From Apteryx mantelli (Eukaryota > Chordata > Aves > Apterygiformes > Apterygidae), in the NCBI RefSeq assembly GCF_036417845.1, contig NC_089979.1:29942958-30006957 (forward strand): 64,000 nucleotides of DNA, read 5' to 3'. This document shows positions 12,803 through 26,600 of the stretch, piece after piece (positions within the stretch are counted from its first letter, which is position 1; each line of letters starts with the position of its first letter). The notes under the pieces are model-generated. The model did no database searches. It was not told the origin of the DNA and worked only from the letters and a program-made list of their open reading frames with translations. The position numbers were made by a program, and so were the translations under genes.

Positions 12803-15391
12803 GCCCACAGGACGTATTTAAATAAAATTTATCTTCCTGTCTATAGAGGTACTGCATGTTTCTCTGAAGCTACAAGACAAACTCACATGACTCTGTACTT
12901 GACAATCAAAGTAATCTAGATTGCAGTTTTCAAATCCTTTTTCAGCTCCCTCCAGATTTTCTCATGGAAATATCAGCATCAATAGTAAATTTGAGCATAG
13001 GCTTAAATACATTTGGTTTCCTGAATTACATGGTCAAGCCTTCAAGAATAATCTGCTAACTCAGGTGAAAGGTGAAGATCTCTACAGCTGGAACAGCCTT
13101 CACTCCATTTGCCATCACCTTTCTTTAGGGCACATGGACATGCCTATTCATGGTCTATTACATTCTTGAACATATGCATAATTTTTAATGCTAATTCTCA
13201 GAAAATAAATGATCTACAAGCTTTTCTCCGAATATCTGCCAGTTTTCAATAACTGGGTAGACTGAATAGTTGATTCTTCAAACTGGGAAAATTTTATCTT
13301 CCCTTCTGCTGCTTTTATTGTCTCTATTCCTCACTGACACATGCTTTCTGTGAGAGTCTGGCACAAATAAGGCTCTGTCTGCTGTCATTCTTCTTACCCA
13401 TATCAGATAAAGCCACCTCTCCACCCACAAGGAGTTTTAAAACCCAGAAATCCACCTCATAGCTTTGATAAGAGTCATTGCTCTTCCCCAGAAACACTGT
13501 CAGCCTTACAAACTTAGCATGCAAGCAGAGCTGTCATCTCACATATATATGTGCTATTGGGGAGGTAACGACAAAGATCTTACAGCAATTCGTGTTGAAG
13601 GGATCTGTAGCGGGGGTAATGGGGAGCATTAAGCAAATTGCTGAGGCTTCATCCCTCCCCTACTTCTCCACCCCGCTTTCCGAAACATACTCCTACTGTC
13701 TGGTTTGGGAAAGTCCTCACACACACACAATTTTTCCAGTGCAAAATCAAAACCCTCAAGACTGCCCCAGCTGAAGAGCCCAGGCCCCTATTTGAGGGAA
13801 ATCTGAAACTTCACAAATAAGACTCCTTCCCCCAATCCCCTCTTTGCATTTAATTGGGCAGATCTCCTCTGTGTAAATAGTTTTTGCATATTACATTTCA
13901 CATAAAGCAGGGCTTACTAGGGGAACATCTCATTTACAAGCTCTGCGAGTCACTCAGAGCCACGGGATGCAGATGGTACAAGCTGCTGGGTACTACTGCT
14001 GAATCTAGCATAAAGCAAGAGAGTGACAATGTGCCTCAGTCTCAGCTGGTGAGGCAGGAAGAAAGCATCTGCATGCAGCTTCAATATATCCCACTTGGTT
14101 TGAGAGCATCAGTAGTTGACTCCTACTGAAAAGGAGCTTCCCTCAGTGAGAAAGTCCGTATGGTCCCACCTCTTACAGAGCTGCACTGCCAGGGCATCTC
14201 AGCTTGTTAAGAGTTTTGAGAGTGGTTGGGGGAGGCAAAAATGTTGTCGTTTACTGGGGTATTTGAGATCGTATTGGAAGCATTCCATCACCTGCATTTA
14301 ATTTTCAGGAAAGTTTTGAAAGCCACTGCTCATCAAATTCAGTGTTGAACTGTGTTGCTAAGTTCTTCTCCAAGACCCCCATTGCTTCCAGCAGAAACTC
14401 TGAATTGGAGATACTAACGGCAGTATTGGTTATTCATCAAACCTTGCTTATGTCTTGTCCCTTCTTCAGCTTCACAAGATGGCTGGCAGAGGCATCTATT
14501 ATACATGATTCATAATCTCATGACAATACAACTAAAGAAATGGCAACAAAACCTTCCAAATATCGTCTACTGTAATATGAACAAGAGAAGTAATGGTTTG
14601 AACACAGACTACACTAACAAAGTTTCATTTCTCCTCCCTCTATTAGCAATGCATTTGCAAATTTATCGATGCTTTCAGGGAGACAAGATCTGGGAGAGTG
14701 ATTTTTCCAGTATTGACAATGTTCACAATAAAACTTTGCAGACTTATGCAAAAATGTTTTTTCAGAGCAGCTGAGCTTCAGCTACCTTATCTGGAATAAT
14801 ATCGAACTTAGTGCAAATCACTTCCATGTTGCACAAATTACTGGAGAAATTACTTGTCCTATATTATGAGGGTTACATTATGTACAGAATTACTGTAGCT
14901 CCTGTCTAGCCTTAGAATCTCTGCGTGTGTGTTTGCTAGAACCTGCATTCGCAGAAGGCAAAGACTTTGGAGTCCATTTATGCAACGTTCTCCATAAAGC
15001 TGCATAAAATGTCAAACTTCTGAAAAAATTTTAATCCTTGGCTTTTGAAAAAGACGTTTTCTTCTCTTAGCAACCATCTGTACTATATTTTTTATTAAAA
15101 AGTCTATGTTAGAAAATGCTTAAGATTTTTGAATATTGATTTCCTTTACCCTTCCTCTACCTTTTATCTCTTCCCTCACCCCTGGTTTTCATTTTTGCCA
15201 AAGGAAAAGAAGGGCAACTAGAAACCGAACGCTTCCTATTTTTTAACTTCCAAATATCAATAAAAAGTATGAGTGCAAATAATTAACTTTTGAAGATGTG
15301 CCATATTTTTTCAAAATAATATTGTTGCTGTAAATGTTGGCCTATCTTCATGTGTCAGCAGTTCTGTGAGGGACAGAGCTAACTAACATAA

Positions 15392-15697
15392 TTCAGGCAA
15401 GCTGCCATGATGATCCAGACTTTCTCCAAACTAAGGGAGGAGCAGTACAGAGTCGGAGGGCCAAAAAGGCCCTTCCTGTGCTAAGCAGAACTGGATGCCG
15501 AGTACCAGAAAGCTGGCACCAATGAATGCATCTGGGCCAACAAAGCAATCTGCCAGTGTGGAGCAAATTGCAAGACCAAGACCGCAAACATACAACAAAA
15601 GCAGAACAAAAGCAGCTCCCGTTCTACTGGAGTGGGGAAGGACCAGAGTCATAAGAAAATAGGAACCAACAGTGCATCTTCTGTGAATGCACACTGA
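15392..15697 (+). other. Unrecognised coding-like frame with one internal stop
   Basis: From an ATG at 15407, one frame runs 97 codons to a TGA at 15695-15697, interrupted only by a TAA at 15482-15484. The part before the stop reads MMIQTFSKLREEQYRVGGPK, then a short hydrophobic-Cys end. The part after it begins AELDAEYQKAG and is rich in Lys, Gln and Ser with several Cys. The composition is more protein-like than most frames nearby, which could mean a decayed retrocopy, but I do not recognise the protein and see no poly-A tail or flanking duplication. An 87-codon antisense frame over the same bases is hydrophobic and could instead be the meaningful strand. It may well be chance. Confidence 0.2.
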
Positions 15698-18600
15698 GTT
15701 ATGGCTTGGTTAAGACCTTGGTTTCACTGGACTGGTCAAACTGGGTTTAGCTGACAGTGCCATGTATTTTGATTTGCTGAGCAGGCAGTTTACTGGCGAG
15801 GGCCCCGTGCGAACAGGACACCTTCTGCCTCACAAGGTGGCCAGCTGGAAAATCAGCAGGAAAATCCACCCTCAAAGCAAATATTGAGATGCCACTGCTT
15901 TACGATCCACACAGTCATGCAGTTCAGCTACTACAGCCATTCTGACTCAGGACCATGGAGTCTGTAAAAAGAAGAGGAGAAAAAAAATCCACTTGTAGTC
16001 AAGAGTGAAACCTAATCCAGCACTGACAAGACTTGAAGTGAATAAAATATTTTGGGAGGGGAAATCAGCTGAGGTATGTCAGCTATATCAAATTGTGCAG
16101 AATGCATCCTGATACGTTGGGTCAGGACCAAACTTTTTCCTGCAGAAACAGTTAAGCCTTTTTTTGCCTTCTAGCTTTTTGGTTCTGCTGCTCTGCTGGC
16201 GGCCCAGCCAGGGCATCCTGCAAGAACACCCCATGGAATTGGGCTATTTGGGGTTGGCCTGACACAGAAAACTCTTTAAAAAAAAAAAAACAACTGCAGT
16301 CGGTTGAACCATATATTGGACAGTGAATGAAAAGCAAAGTATTTTTAAACTGCGGACATAGGTAACATTTTAAAATAGCACAGTCATTTTCCTGTAATCA
16401 TCAGACAGTACACTGACTGTGACCACAGTCCATAGAGAAGTTGTCTGTGTTCATGCATGTAGAACTGGGAACATTACCTGCAGAAAAAATGTGATTTTTC
16501 CCAAACATCAGGTAATCGGCATTCAGCAGCAACCTTCTCTCAGCATTAAGCCTGATAGGAAGCACAGTGTCATAGCAGAGAAATAATAGAATTGAAAAGG
16601 AAAATGTTTCAGTACTCAGGATTTCTTCTGACAGTCTCTCTTAACTAAATCTAAACAACTGACTGGCAGTGTCTGCCAGTGTCTCTTTGTCAGTGGAATA
16701 GGTTGGCCCTGACCCCTTTCAGAAAGTGAGAGACATCAAACAAAAGACAACAAGACTCATCGTCATTTCAGCTCACAGCTATTAATTTTACGGTGTGACT
16801 CCTCCAAATGATGGATGCATAGCACAAACTGTTCCTGGATTCCAAGTAATGGGAGACCAATTTCCACCTTGACTCTTCTAATTACACTGACAAGTCTCCT
16901 GAAATCTCTGCTGTGGTCCTTCATCTGAAACAAAAATGTAGACGATTCTCAGTAGTGTCTGTTGAGCTGAGAGGAATGAGAAGATTAATTAGTTGCAGTT
17001 CATAAAACAATAAGATTAAAATCCATGAGTAACTGCAAAGTGTAATTGACAATAACGATGCAATCAGCACAGTGCAAGGAGGACAGGATTGGTCCCAGCT
17101 ATTTCACATCTGGAACAAAATATTTGCAAAGTACTGAGACCAAGGACCATGGTCCAGTGAGAAGCCCAGGTCACCAGCTAGTTCTTCAGATCTGCTCTCC
17201 TGAGCAGCTGACAGCTTCATCTAGGACAGTTGACAGCTTCATGGAGCATAGCAAAGCACTGGCTTGCTGCTGGAGGAACTTTATCTCCAGTCTCCGTGGG
17301 ATCAACCCAAAGACTGTGCTAGGGCACCTGTCCATTCCCTGAGGAGTGTTATGGCTAGGTCAGGTCTTTGGCCAGGCATGCACAGGGAGAGGGGGTTGTA
17401 CAGCAGATAATTCAGTGTTAATCTTTCCCTTGCTCAGCAATCTCTGATGTGGTGCAGGATCCAGGCCACTTGATGGCAGTGCAGCCTTTCAGCTGCCTCA
17501 CCCTCCTCCTTCCCCTGCTCAGCACAGCTCCGTACTTCAAGCACCTCTACGGCGATTTTGTACCATTAAAGCATCAACAAAGGACAAAAGGTTTCTTTTT
17601 TTTTTTTTTTTTTTTTGACACTTTGTGACTGGTACTTATGATTCTAGCCTGAGAAAATCAAAGCTGTTCACTTTGGAATTGCCGTATTGAACAATTTTGA
17701 CATCTCCAACTGTTTTTATTCCCCACACCCAGAACTATTCACTGCTTTCACCTATCTCACAGTTGCATTTTACAGTTCACTGAAAAATATGTCCCACACA
17801 TTATGGTCATTGTTTTGTAGATAATCTGTCTTTCTGAAGTTCATTTTAGTGATACTTCAGCTTCATATCTCATTGTTGCACTGCTTGCACTGCCCAAGCA
17901 CATAGAACTGGTCTGAAGTACAGCTCCCCAGCTCCCGCTTGCTCATGCAGCTGAATATACCTGCAGAGCCTATTTCTAGTCCTCCTAGAGGGCACTAAAC
18001 TAGTAGTGTGCTGATCATAACTTTTCTGTTCAAAGATCCACTCTTCCTGGCTTTTCTTTCCAGATGTCCTTTACATAGCTAAATCCATGATGTGACAAGA
18101 GAAGTGTCACTGGAGTTCTTTGTTAAAAGCCCCACCCTAGGAAAAGGCCTGTGTTGCTAGAGAGGGACCACAGCATGAAAAGCATATACTGTATTAACCC
18201 CTTTACTGCTTCTCTCCCCTCTCTACGGGTAGTTTTTTGCTCAAAGGGGAAAAAATAATGGGAGTGCCCCCAGTCTCCCTTCCTAACCCACTGCAAAAGC
18301 ATGATCTTGGCAGATGCGCTAGAGAAAAGCCTTTGTGAAATGCTACTAAAATAAAGCCAGCAAGTCAACAAGAAGAAACAAAATATTTAGTATGAGCTCA
18401 CGCTGGGAAGATGCTTCTGGGCTCCACAGACCAGCTCAATTCTGGTAACGGTTTGGAATGCTAAGCCATCAGTCATTAAGATGTGACAACACACAGAAAC
18501 TGGGCTGTTTACAACTTTTTACTAGTCTGTTGAGTGTAATGAGAGTGCAAAGTACTTGCTGCAGAGCTCCCCTGGGGTGCTCTGAGTGCCAGAGAGTGGG

Positions 18601-18704
18601 GAAGAGAGAGAAAAAGATCAGGAAAGGAAACAGAAAGCTGAGGGAAAGGAAGGACTGGAGCAGAGAGGTAGGAGAGAGCACATCAGGAAAAGACTGAGTG
18701 CAAG

Positions 18705-18983
18705 GGAGGGAAAACGCCACAGGAGAGCAAGAGGCAATGGGCAAAAACTGAAACACAGGAAGGTCCATCTGAACACAAGGAAAACTTCTTTACTGTAAGG
18801 GTAACAGAGCACTGGAACAGGTTGCCCGAAGAGGCTGTGGAGTCTCTGTCCTTGGAGATATTCAAAAAACATCTGGACAGGGTCCAGATACAACATGTTC
18901 TAGGTGACCTGCTTGAGCAGGGGAGTTGGACTAGATGATCTTTAAAGGCCTCTTCCAACCTCAAACATTTTGTGATTCTGTGA
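18705..18983 (+). mobile_element. CR1 LINE, 3' fragment
   Basis: This is the 3' end of CR1 ORF2 plus the 3' UTR. The sequence reads as decayed coding for the GNG-KLKHRK, LNTRK-FFT and EHWNRLP-like segment, then the GTTGGACTAGATGATCTTTA block and the ending TTGTGATTCTGTGA. It closely parallels 46500-46757 in the same orientation. CR1 copies are usually truncated at the 5' end, as here. Open frames of 92-117 codons on the opposite strand (18618-19036) are shadows of this element. Confidence 0.9.
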
Positions 18984-21900
18984 AGAAGGCGGCAGCAGAA
19001 GTAAGGAGCAAGATGTCCATCTTTCCTGGCTGACATCTAGTGTAAGCAGTTAGTTCACTTGCTTTCAACAACCGCTGACTCTTCTTCCATTGCAGGAGGA
19101 GCTCTGATGCCAAAACCTCACTGCTCAGCACATGAAATGACTTAGACAGTGAACATATAATGCTCCTGAAACATCCTGTATCAGCTGCCTACAGCACACA
19201 TCCACCCTCCACACCAGACACAGAGCACAGCCAAGAGCAGCATGAGTTTCTCCACTTCACTGCCAAGCAGGCTTCTCAGCCTTCCTGCTGCTGTGAGAAA
19301 AGATTTGGTGCCCCCACCTGAACTGGAGATCCTTCCCCCTGACAGCAAAAGGCAGTTCCAGTCACAAAACTTACCATCCCCTGGAAGACAAAGCCACAAG
19401 TGAATGCAAGAAGTACAGGGTGAGAATGAGGGTGATGCCAACTTTAGAAGAGCAGATGCACATGCTTCCAGTTACCACCACTCTCACTGAAGCATTGACC
19501 ACCCCAGCCCAGACCCCCTCCTTGTCTCTGCTCCCTCAGGTCTGCCACCTGAGCCTCTTTCACAAGCAGTCCCTCCACCCCTTCAATCCAAAGAGGGATT
19601 TTCTGCACACTTTATACACTAGGTCTTTTCTAATCTAGCTATGCGTATGCAATGACATCATAGACCTGTTAGCACATGAACTGCATGTGAACCAGCCCTC
19701 ACACCAGATGGGAATGACTTTCAATCCCTTGCTCTCCAGAGCGGTCTTAAATCAGTGACCTTGTAGACAAAAGCCTGTTCCGAGTAAGTGAGTTGTCCTA
19801 GAAAACTGGTGTTTCCCCTTCCAAATGTGTAGCAGGCAGGGAGGGCCTCCTACATCTTCTGCATTATGCTATAGCAACAACCCCACCGGTTTGCCTTACC
19901 ATTTCTACCTCTGACACCAAAAAAGTCTGTTGTATTCAGTGTATTTAAATATGTTGTTAGCAACAAAAATTATAAGGTTACTTGTCAGATGAGAATACCT
20001 TTTATACCTTTATAATCTTTATACCTTTTAAAACAAAATCTTTTTTTCAATTCCAATTCCATCAACTCTTTCATCAGACCTTAATGTGTAATAGTAAGGA
20101 GACCCTGCAACTGATGGCATTTGATTAACATATACATCTATAAGCAATAAATTTATGACTAACCCTGATGAATAACAGATGGAAAAATCTGAAGACTGGC
20201 AGGTTTGAAAAGTTTTTTGGAGATTGTGGTTACTAGAGAAAAAGCTAGTCACACAAGAAGAAAAACCCCACCACCACCACATAAAGGGAACATACAGTCT
20301 GAGTGCACTGTCATTCTTAATGTCTATGTATATGGGGAATTCTCTATAAAGGTACAGCATTCCTTCCATTAACTTATAAAAGGAACTGGCATGGATTCAC
20401 CAGTCATTTTTAAAACATTATGTTTTCTATTCACAATTGAATATGACCTTCTACACAAATGACATTTATGCTATACTCAGAGCTGACAGCTAGATTCAGG
20501 TAGTCCAATGCCAATTTGAAGGAACTTAAAATGATGTGATTTTTTTTTCTCCACATAACCAAATAGGCATTATGTAAATATATGTTCACATATTTTCCAG
20601 GGAAAACAAGTACCATCTAGCTCAACCCAGCCTTGGTTTCCCCTGTAGTGAATGCTAAATTTAAAATGACTATAAATCCAAGCATGGAGACTCCAAGCTT
20701 GCTTACCTTCTGAACTTCCTTAAGTAGATCTATCTGAAAAATATTTGTGGTTTAGACTAGTTGCTCAAAATATTATTTCACCATGTAGCTGGCTAGCAGC
20801 ACAGCTCAGACAGCAGTTATAGTGCAAAAAAAAACAATAGCTGTCTGAATATTTTAAATAGCTGTATACTACAGCTGGGATTTCAGAGATCTGCAGGGAA
20901 GCTGGGCACAGAGCCCCTCCTCACAACACAGATTATCATTTTGTTTTTTGATAGTCTGACATTTTTAGGCTTTAGAATGATATGCCAGTTAAAATTCCCA
21001 AATTTATTAGTGAATCCGCTAGAGATTTATTCACATACTCAGCTTTGTCCACTGATGTCAACAGGACTATGAGCAGTAAGGACTAGATGACCTCTGAACG
21101 TATCTTACAATCCTATTTTTCACAGATTCACCATCTGAAAATGTCAGCATTACCTAAAGGTTTGGGTCTCAGAGCCTGATCCTACCTCATGTGAAGTCAG
21201 TGACGAAAATCCCAGGAGCTGCAGCCCCGGAGAAGGAGGTTCTTGTTTGTGACACACCACTGACCCACGTGTCTTAGGAAATCTTTGGGAAAACACTCAC
21301 TGAAACAGCTTTCTGAGTATTCAAAGCCAAACTGTCTTTTCTGATTGCTTTTTCAGAGTTCCTGAAGAGCCATGGTGTTTTCAGCCATAGCGGGGTCTTT
21401 CCTGTAGTGCACTGTAAACATTCTGTACTCTTATCAGGTAGCTGGTCATGTATACATGACATGTACATACACATCTGTGTAAAACTAATAACATATATCA
21501 TGATTATCATTCACATACAGTAACATGGAGGATGAAAGGAGGCTTGGAGGGGGATAAGGACAGCTTGAGAACAGGAGAGCAAAAAGAATAGTATGTCCTA
21601 AGTAAATATACTGCTCTATAGCAATAGAAAACCCTTTAAATTGGCTAATTAGATGCCTTCAAAGAATTTAACATAGCTGTCCCTTTTGCAATCAGGTATA
21701 TTCTTAAAGTCAACACAGACACAGCAGTGAAATGTGCTGCTGCCAAATCATTATCTTCAGAAAGACACAGGTGTCCCCCTGAGGCTTAGGAAGTGTCGAA
21801 GTGGCCCCTGGGAAGTGTAGGATAAACTGGCCTAGCAGGCTGCGAACCCCTTGGCAGGAGGACTGGCTTACCTCCCAAAGCTGCCCCAACACTGGCACAG

Positions 21901-22882
21901 GCCTCTGGGCACTGCTGAAAAACAAAGCTAAAATAACTGAACTAGAGGGCTGTGCACTGGCCAAAATGAGGGCATGGCGCTCTCAGTGTACCCTTGCTTA
22001 CACAGCAGAGGAGGATATGGTCTGGTTGGTAAGCCATGAAGCAGAGCAGCACTTTAACCAACTCCTCCTGAATCAGTAGAAGCAAACATTTAAAAAGCCC
22101 TTTCTCCAATGCTCCTTTCTTTTTCTTTTCCTTCCCCTTCTGGGGAGAAAAATGGAGCCCAAAAATGCAGGAAAGAAAGGGCATAGGTATTCTTACTCTG
22201 CAAGATTATTCTCGTAAGGCAAATGGAAAAAATCCTGAAGCACTGGGATATTCGCATAGAGTGCTTTTCACTGTTTTCAGTGCCTTACGCTAGCAGAGAT
22301 TTTTGCCCATTATGGTATTTCTGGGCTATGTCTTCACTCTCATAATTCCAAGGTCCTATAGAGGGAACTGAGAATAATAAATAACATTCTAGGACAAGTT
22401 CTTCTCAAATTACTCCAAAAAAAGTAAACAAAAGTTACACATTATCTTTAATTTACCAGAAATATTTTTATTTCATTTACGTGGAATTAGGTCAGAACCT
22501 GTCTGTTCAAGGCAAAGGAAGGAACAAGTGACCTTTGCTTCCCAGAAATACAACACGGGCCGTCGTTCTTGCTCTCATTTTTGCTTCTTGGAAAACAGGC
22601 ATTTCAGTTAGCATTTACTTTTCAGCTGTTATAACAATTAAAACAGCATGAGATTGTCCTTTTAAAACTCTACATTGAATTTTGTGTTTTGAACATACAG
22701 AATATAAAACATATGAAGTCTAGAAAGGGTTATAACACTTTACAGAAAACCTCTCAATAGGCAGTGTGTTCTCTTGAAAACAGACGCGACAAAGTGCAGA
22801 GATTTATCTGACACAGTTTATGATGTGAATACAGTCCACACAGTATACTTACTTAAGTCAGCATGGTGAGAGTCATACAGCA
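18984..22882. other. Non-genic region downstream of the opsin locus
   Basis: No exon can be supported. An old dispersed repeat may lie at about 21160-21230 (the AGCCTGATCCTAC...GAAGTCAGTG style seen in ancient amniote repeats). The longest open frame is 113 codons (20028-20369, minus) and has no recognisable domain. Confidence 0.5.
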
Positions 22883-22888
22883 TTTATT
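22883..22888 (-). promoter_or_regulatory. Possible polyadenylation signal of the opsin locus
   Basis: AATAAA on the minus strand lies about 135 bp past the stop of the third-frame opsin tail. The position suits a short 3' UTR, but the hexamer is common in sequence this AT-rich, so this is only suggestive. Confidence 0.3.
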
Positions 22889-23021
22889 GCATGTCCATGC
22901 TGTAGCATGTGTCCCATTAAAGAATACATGATAAAACCAGGAAAACAGTATAGAAAATGGGGTAGCAGAAGGGCTCTTTTAAAAGAGTTACATACATAAA
23001 TGCAGCATAATGGTATTACTG

Positions 23022-23655
23022 TCAAAGGGCTTTGGATGAGCAGTCGTAGAGATCTGTAAATGTACAATGCACAGGTACGGTTTCTAAGGTGATTTCCAAG
23101 TTATCAATTTCAATGCTTTTTTCTCCCTGTACAACCAGCTTTACAGACTTCTTACTGCCCTGTCTCGCTTTACTTGGAGATTGCTCTGCAAGGACACACT
23201 TTCTTGAGGAGTGCATTCCACAGTGCTTAGCCTCTCCTGGCAGCATTTTGGATAGTTTTTAAAGCATTCAAAAGTGTCACTGCACTTTTCACAGGGGAAG
23301 TAAGAACACGCTTCCACAGTTTGCAAAGAATTACAGCTGGCTTCATTTTTGCTTTTAAATGTTCTCAGGCCAATCTCCAAAGTTGATCTATAGTTGGCAG
23401 GGCCTTGACACAAGAACAAGTCCTGATACATAGCTGTTGAAAAACTGTGAAATCTTTGACAATGGTATTTCGGAAATTGGACCTCAGAAGAAGATAGATA
23501 ACTGGATTGTGCAGTGTGGAGGACTTCGCAAAGACAGCTGGCACAGCAAAGGCTAATGGAGGAATCTTATCTATTGATCCAAAAGCTGCCCACATGGCGA
23601 TGATGGCATAAGGGCTCCATGCAGCAAAAAATCCAATGCACACAGCAATGCTCAG
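23022..23655 (-). pseudogene. OPN5L1: OPN5L1-like exon 5: TM6, TM7 and long C-terminal tail, frameshifted
   Basis: The exon starts LSIAVCIGFFAAWSPYAII (TM6). TM7 follows, with the Schiff-base lysine codon AAG at 23524-23526 in VFAKSS, then NPVIY. The frame continues through FRNTIVKDF and ends at TGA 23365-23367. The next 345 bp remain coding-like in other frames. A second frame (about 23141-23431) carries STLEIGLRTFKSKNEAS and a Cys-rich FECFKNYPKCCQ. A third (23022 to about 23246) carries KKSVKLVVQGEKSIEIDNLE and stops at 23022. Each change is a net -1 or +2. At the expected 5' boundary the intron ends CAAA instead of AG (23657-23656). An in-frame CAG at 23691-23689 could act as a substitute acceptor, adding 11 mostly aromatic residues before TM6. 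Confidence 0.82.
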
Positions 23656-26600
23656 TTTGCAGTGATAATAGAGAAAAAAAAAATGAGTCTGAGAAAAATA
23701 ACTTCCAAATAGTACAGGCATAAAAATACCACATGATTGATTCCCCTTGTTAAAATGTCTCTCCAAGCCTTCCATCATACCTCAGCTGCTAAGCGCATAT
23801 TTGTTTAGAAACTTTGTTCTGTCTGAAGCTTTTAGAGTTCAAATATATCAGCTCTAACAATTCTGTTCCTATTCACTAAAATGCCATAAAAACTCTCTTT
23901 AGATTAAAAAGGAAGCCAACCTAAGGAAAAAGATACCATTCTGGGGAAATTTTATCTCGACTGCAAAGCCATTACTATCTGCTGTCTAATCTGTGGGTAA
24001 TGTAGGCTCCACTGGCTACAGAACGTCATCTATCATTTTATTGTTGGTGTTCAACTGGAGCTACACACAGGCACCTGACAGCTTAATTAGTCCATTGGTT
24101 TGAAAAGCAATTTAAAAAACATAAGTATATCCTAAGCAGAAAAAAAGATTAATCCTGAAGGTGAATCAAATTCATGAATTTAGATTAATTCCTACTCTAC
24201 AATTGATTGTCCTAATAAACTCTATCAAGAAAGTTTAAATAAGTCTTTTTTTTTAATTATGGGGGTTTCAGTATTTTTTTTATAAATTATAGAGATATGC
24301 AAAATGAGAGAATAAGTATTGGAACTGTAATAAACATGAACCTCAAGAAATCTGAAGTAAACTGTACTGGAAGACTAATCTGGTAGGGATCATTCTAAGC
24401 ACTGTTTATAACTCAAGTGCACATATATTTTAAAGATAGAAACAAAAATATTTGTGCTCTTGAAGAAGCTTCACAAGTCAATGTTTGCCAAAAGCATGTA
24501 TATCCAAATGAGAAAGACAGTAGAAAATCTATTCAATTTAGAGTAGTGCTGGATGCAAACGAACAAAAGAGCGGTACATACGAAGGTACTTTTGCATTGA
24601 ATTGCCGATTGTGCCACCTGCCGGAGCTGCCCTCTGAAAGTGAGAGTACAAAGAGTTGCTAACCAGCTTAGTTAACCGCAAATTCACAGTTTTTCTCAGT
24701 GACACTCTGGCTACAGATTCAGGGTTGCAAAAAACATGTCTTTTTGATAACGAGAGATTATATTGTTGTTTTCAGAGTGAGAACGAAAGAGGCCCTGAGT
24801 ATCTAACACCAGAGGAGCACACATTAGACTGCTTTAAGACACAAAGAGCTCTTCAAAATTTTATTATTTTCTCCCTAAGTTTAATAGCTTCACAAACTTT
24901 ATTTTGCAAGAAGTGCATGGTGATTGCCAAGAAGTATTCACCAAGTGTTTTATGAGGAATTTCTGCAGAGTTTAACTGATGTGCTAAAATCTGTTTATGA
25001 GTTTGTATATGTCTCTGGAATGGAAAAACATCTGCGATAACAGTGACATTTCCCATCTATGTGTGGTAAGCATTTGCTGCTATTAGAGCTCTCCTGAAGT
25101 CTAAAGTTGAAGTGACTTGACAGAATTGAGAAACAATGTATTTTGACAGAATGAGACCAGTTAAGAAAAGATGTAGAGCCAAATCCACAAGATGGGATGA
25201 ACTTAATTTTTCCCTTTCTTTCTGTTGAGTTCTATTTCTTTACACCAGCTGAAGATCTGGCTCTGCCTGTGAAAGTGTTGGTGCTATGTGTATGGTTTTT
25301 GAAATCCTAAACTGTCCATACCTAATATTGAAGACTTGCCCTGGCCTTTTAGAATCACATTAAGAAGAAAGGAACATCAGAATTGATTGTTGCATTTCCA
25401 AGCTGGCCTACTTATGATGCAATTAATCTTTGGGATTGCAACAGGTTTTACATTGTTCCTGTGAAAAGACATTTGGCACATATTTTCAAGGAGCTCTGAG
25501 CCAAGTTCCAGAACTGCATCTGTATAGTCTCCACAGCATGGGGGGGTTCATCTTCCTTAACTTCAAGCACCCAAAACTCATATTCAAGTCTGTGCCAGCG
25601 TAGGTTCTTTACAATGACAAAAGAAAGAGAAACACATCTCCAGAGAGCAATTGATCTCATCCAAAGATATGCGTCTAAAATAGGCGAGACACTCATTGTC
25701 ACTGACACTTGAAAGCTTCAGCTTAAGATAACTAGCTTTTAGTGGAGTGCTATTAGGCGAAACGAACACCCTTTGAGATATTTGAGCGTATCAACTATAC
25801 ATACACATACATGCATGCAGAAAGAGACTTTATTATTATTTGTATTGTCATGTCACATATTCAGAAGTCAAGAGTTTAATAACAACAGGGCTTGGACAGC
25901 ATTTAACACTCTCTGCCAATCTTCAGAGGTTACAAGCCAGGTACTACATGAAAATACCACAAGGTCAACAAAACAACCCACATGGTTCCAAGACAACAGG
26001 CATGAGGAGTGGCCTAAGCAGTGGTGCCAACATGAGATGTCAAAGAATATCAAGATTTTAATAAGCACGACAAAAGAAGGGTGATGATGATGCAGATATA
26101 GGGCAACGTTGTGAACATTAACAAGATCATAAAAGCCTCTATTGTCACCAGCTGATTCAGTCCTATCCTGATCCAGTGTGGGCTGTGCTTTTTCCTTTTA
26201 TTTGTCATAAATGTCAGGATAAATTTGTGATGGAAAGACATAAAAATGTTGAAAATGCTTTGGCTTCCAAAGATGTCCTGAAGCATCTTTACTTAAAGTG
26301 TCAATAAGCTGAATTCACATAATCTTATTCAATATATATTCCACTAAGCATGTAGTTTGAAATACTTGTATCAGATCCTTAGCCTGTGCCAAGAGCCAGG
26401 GCTTGTTCCAGTCTGTGTGAGTGAGCTGACCTATACCAGCTGAGAGGGTCTAACTATAAATTTGACTTAATGCTGCAGCTGTAGAACATCTGTTTTCTTT
26501 TTATATCTATCTGTAATATACAAGTATGCTCTGTAGCTTGTACTCCTTGTTGCGAAGTTCTTCTTACAAACCTAACATTCTTCCCAAGTTCCAGTTCAAA

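Larger units (their letters stand above)
11691..18704. other. Non-genic region with scattered repeats
   Basis: No host exon can be supported. Contents include a possible LTR at about 12200-12802, an unrecognised coding-like frame at 15392-15697, a CA repeat at about 13720-13732 and a T-run at 17596-17616. Overlapping open frames at 11757-12079 (72 and 99 codons minus, 80 plus) have no recognisable domains. Confidence 0.55.

Noticed and set aside
18469-19036. Overlapping minus-strand frames of 92-117 codons
   Set aside because: They lie antisense to, or beside, the CR1 3' fragment and show no protein family.
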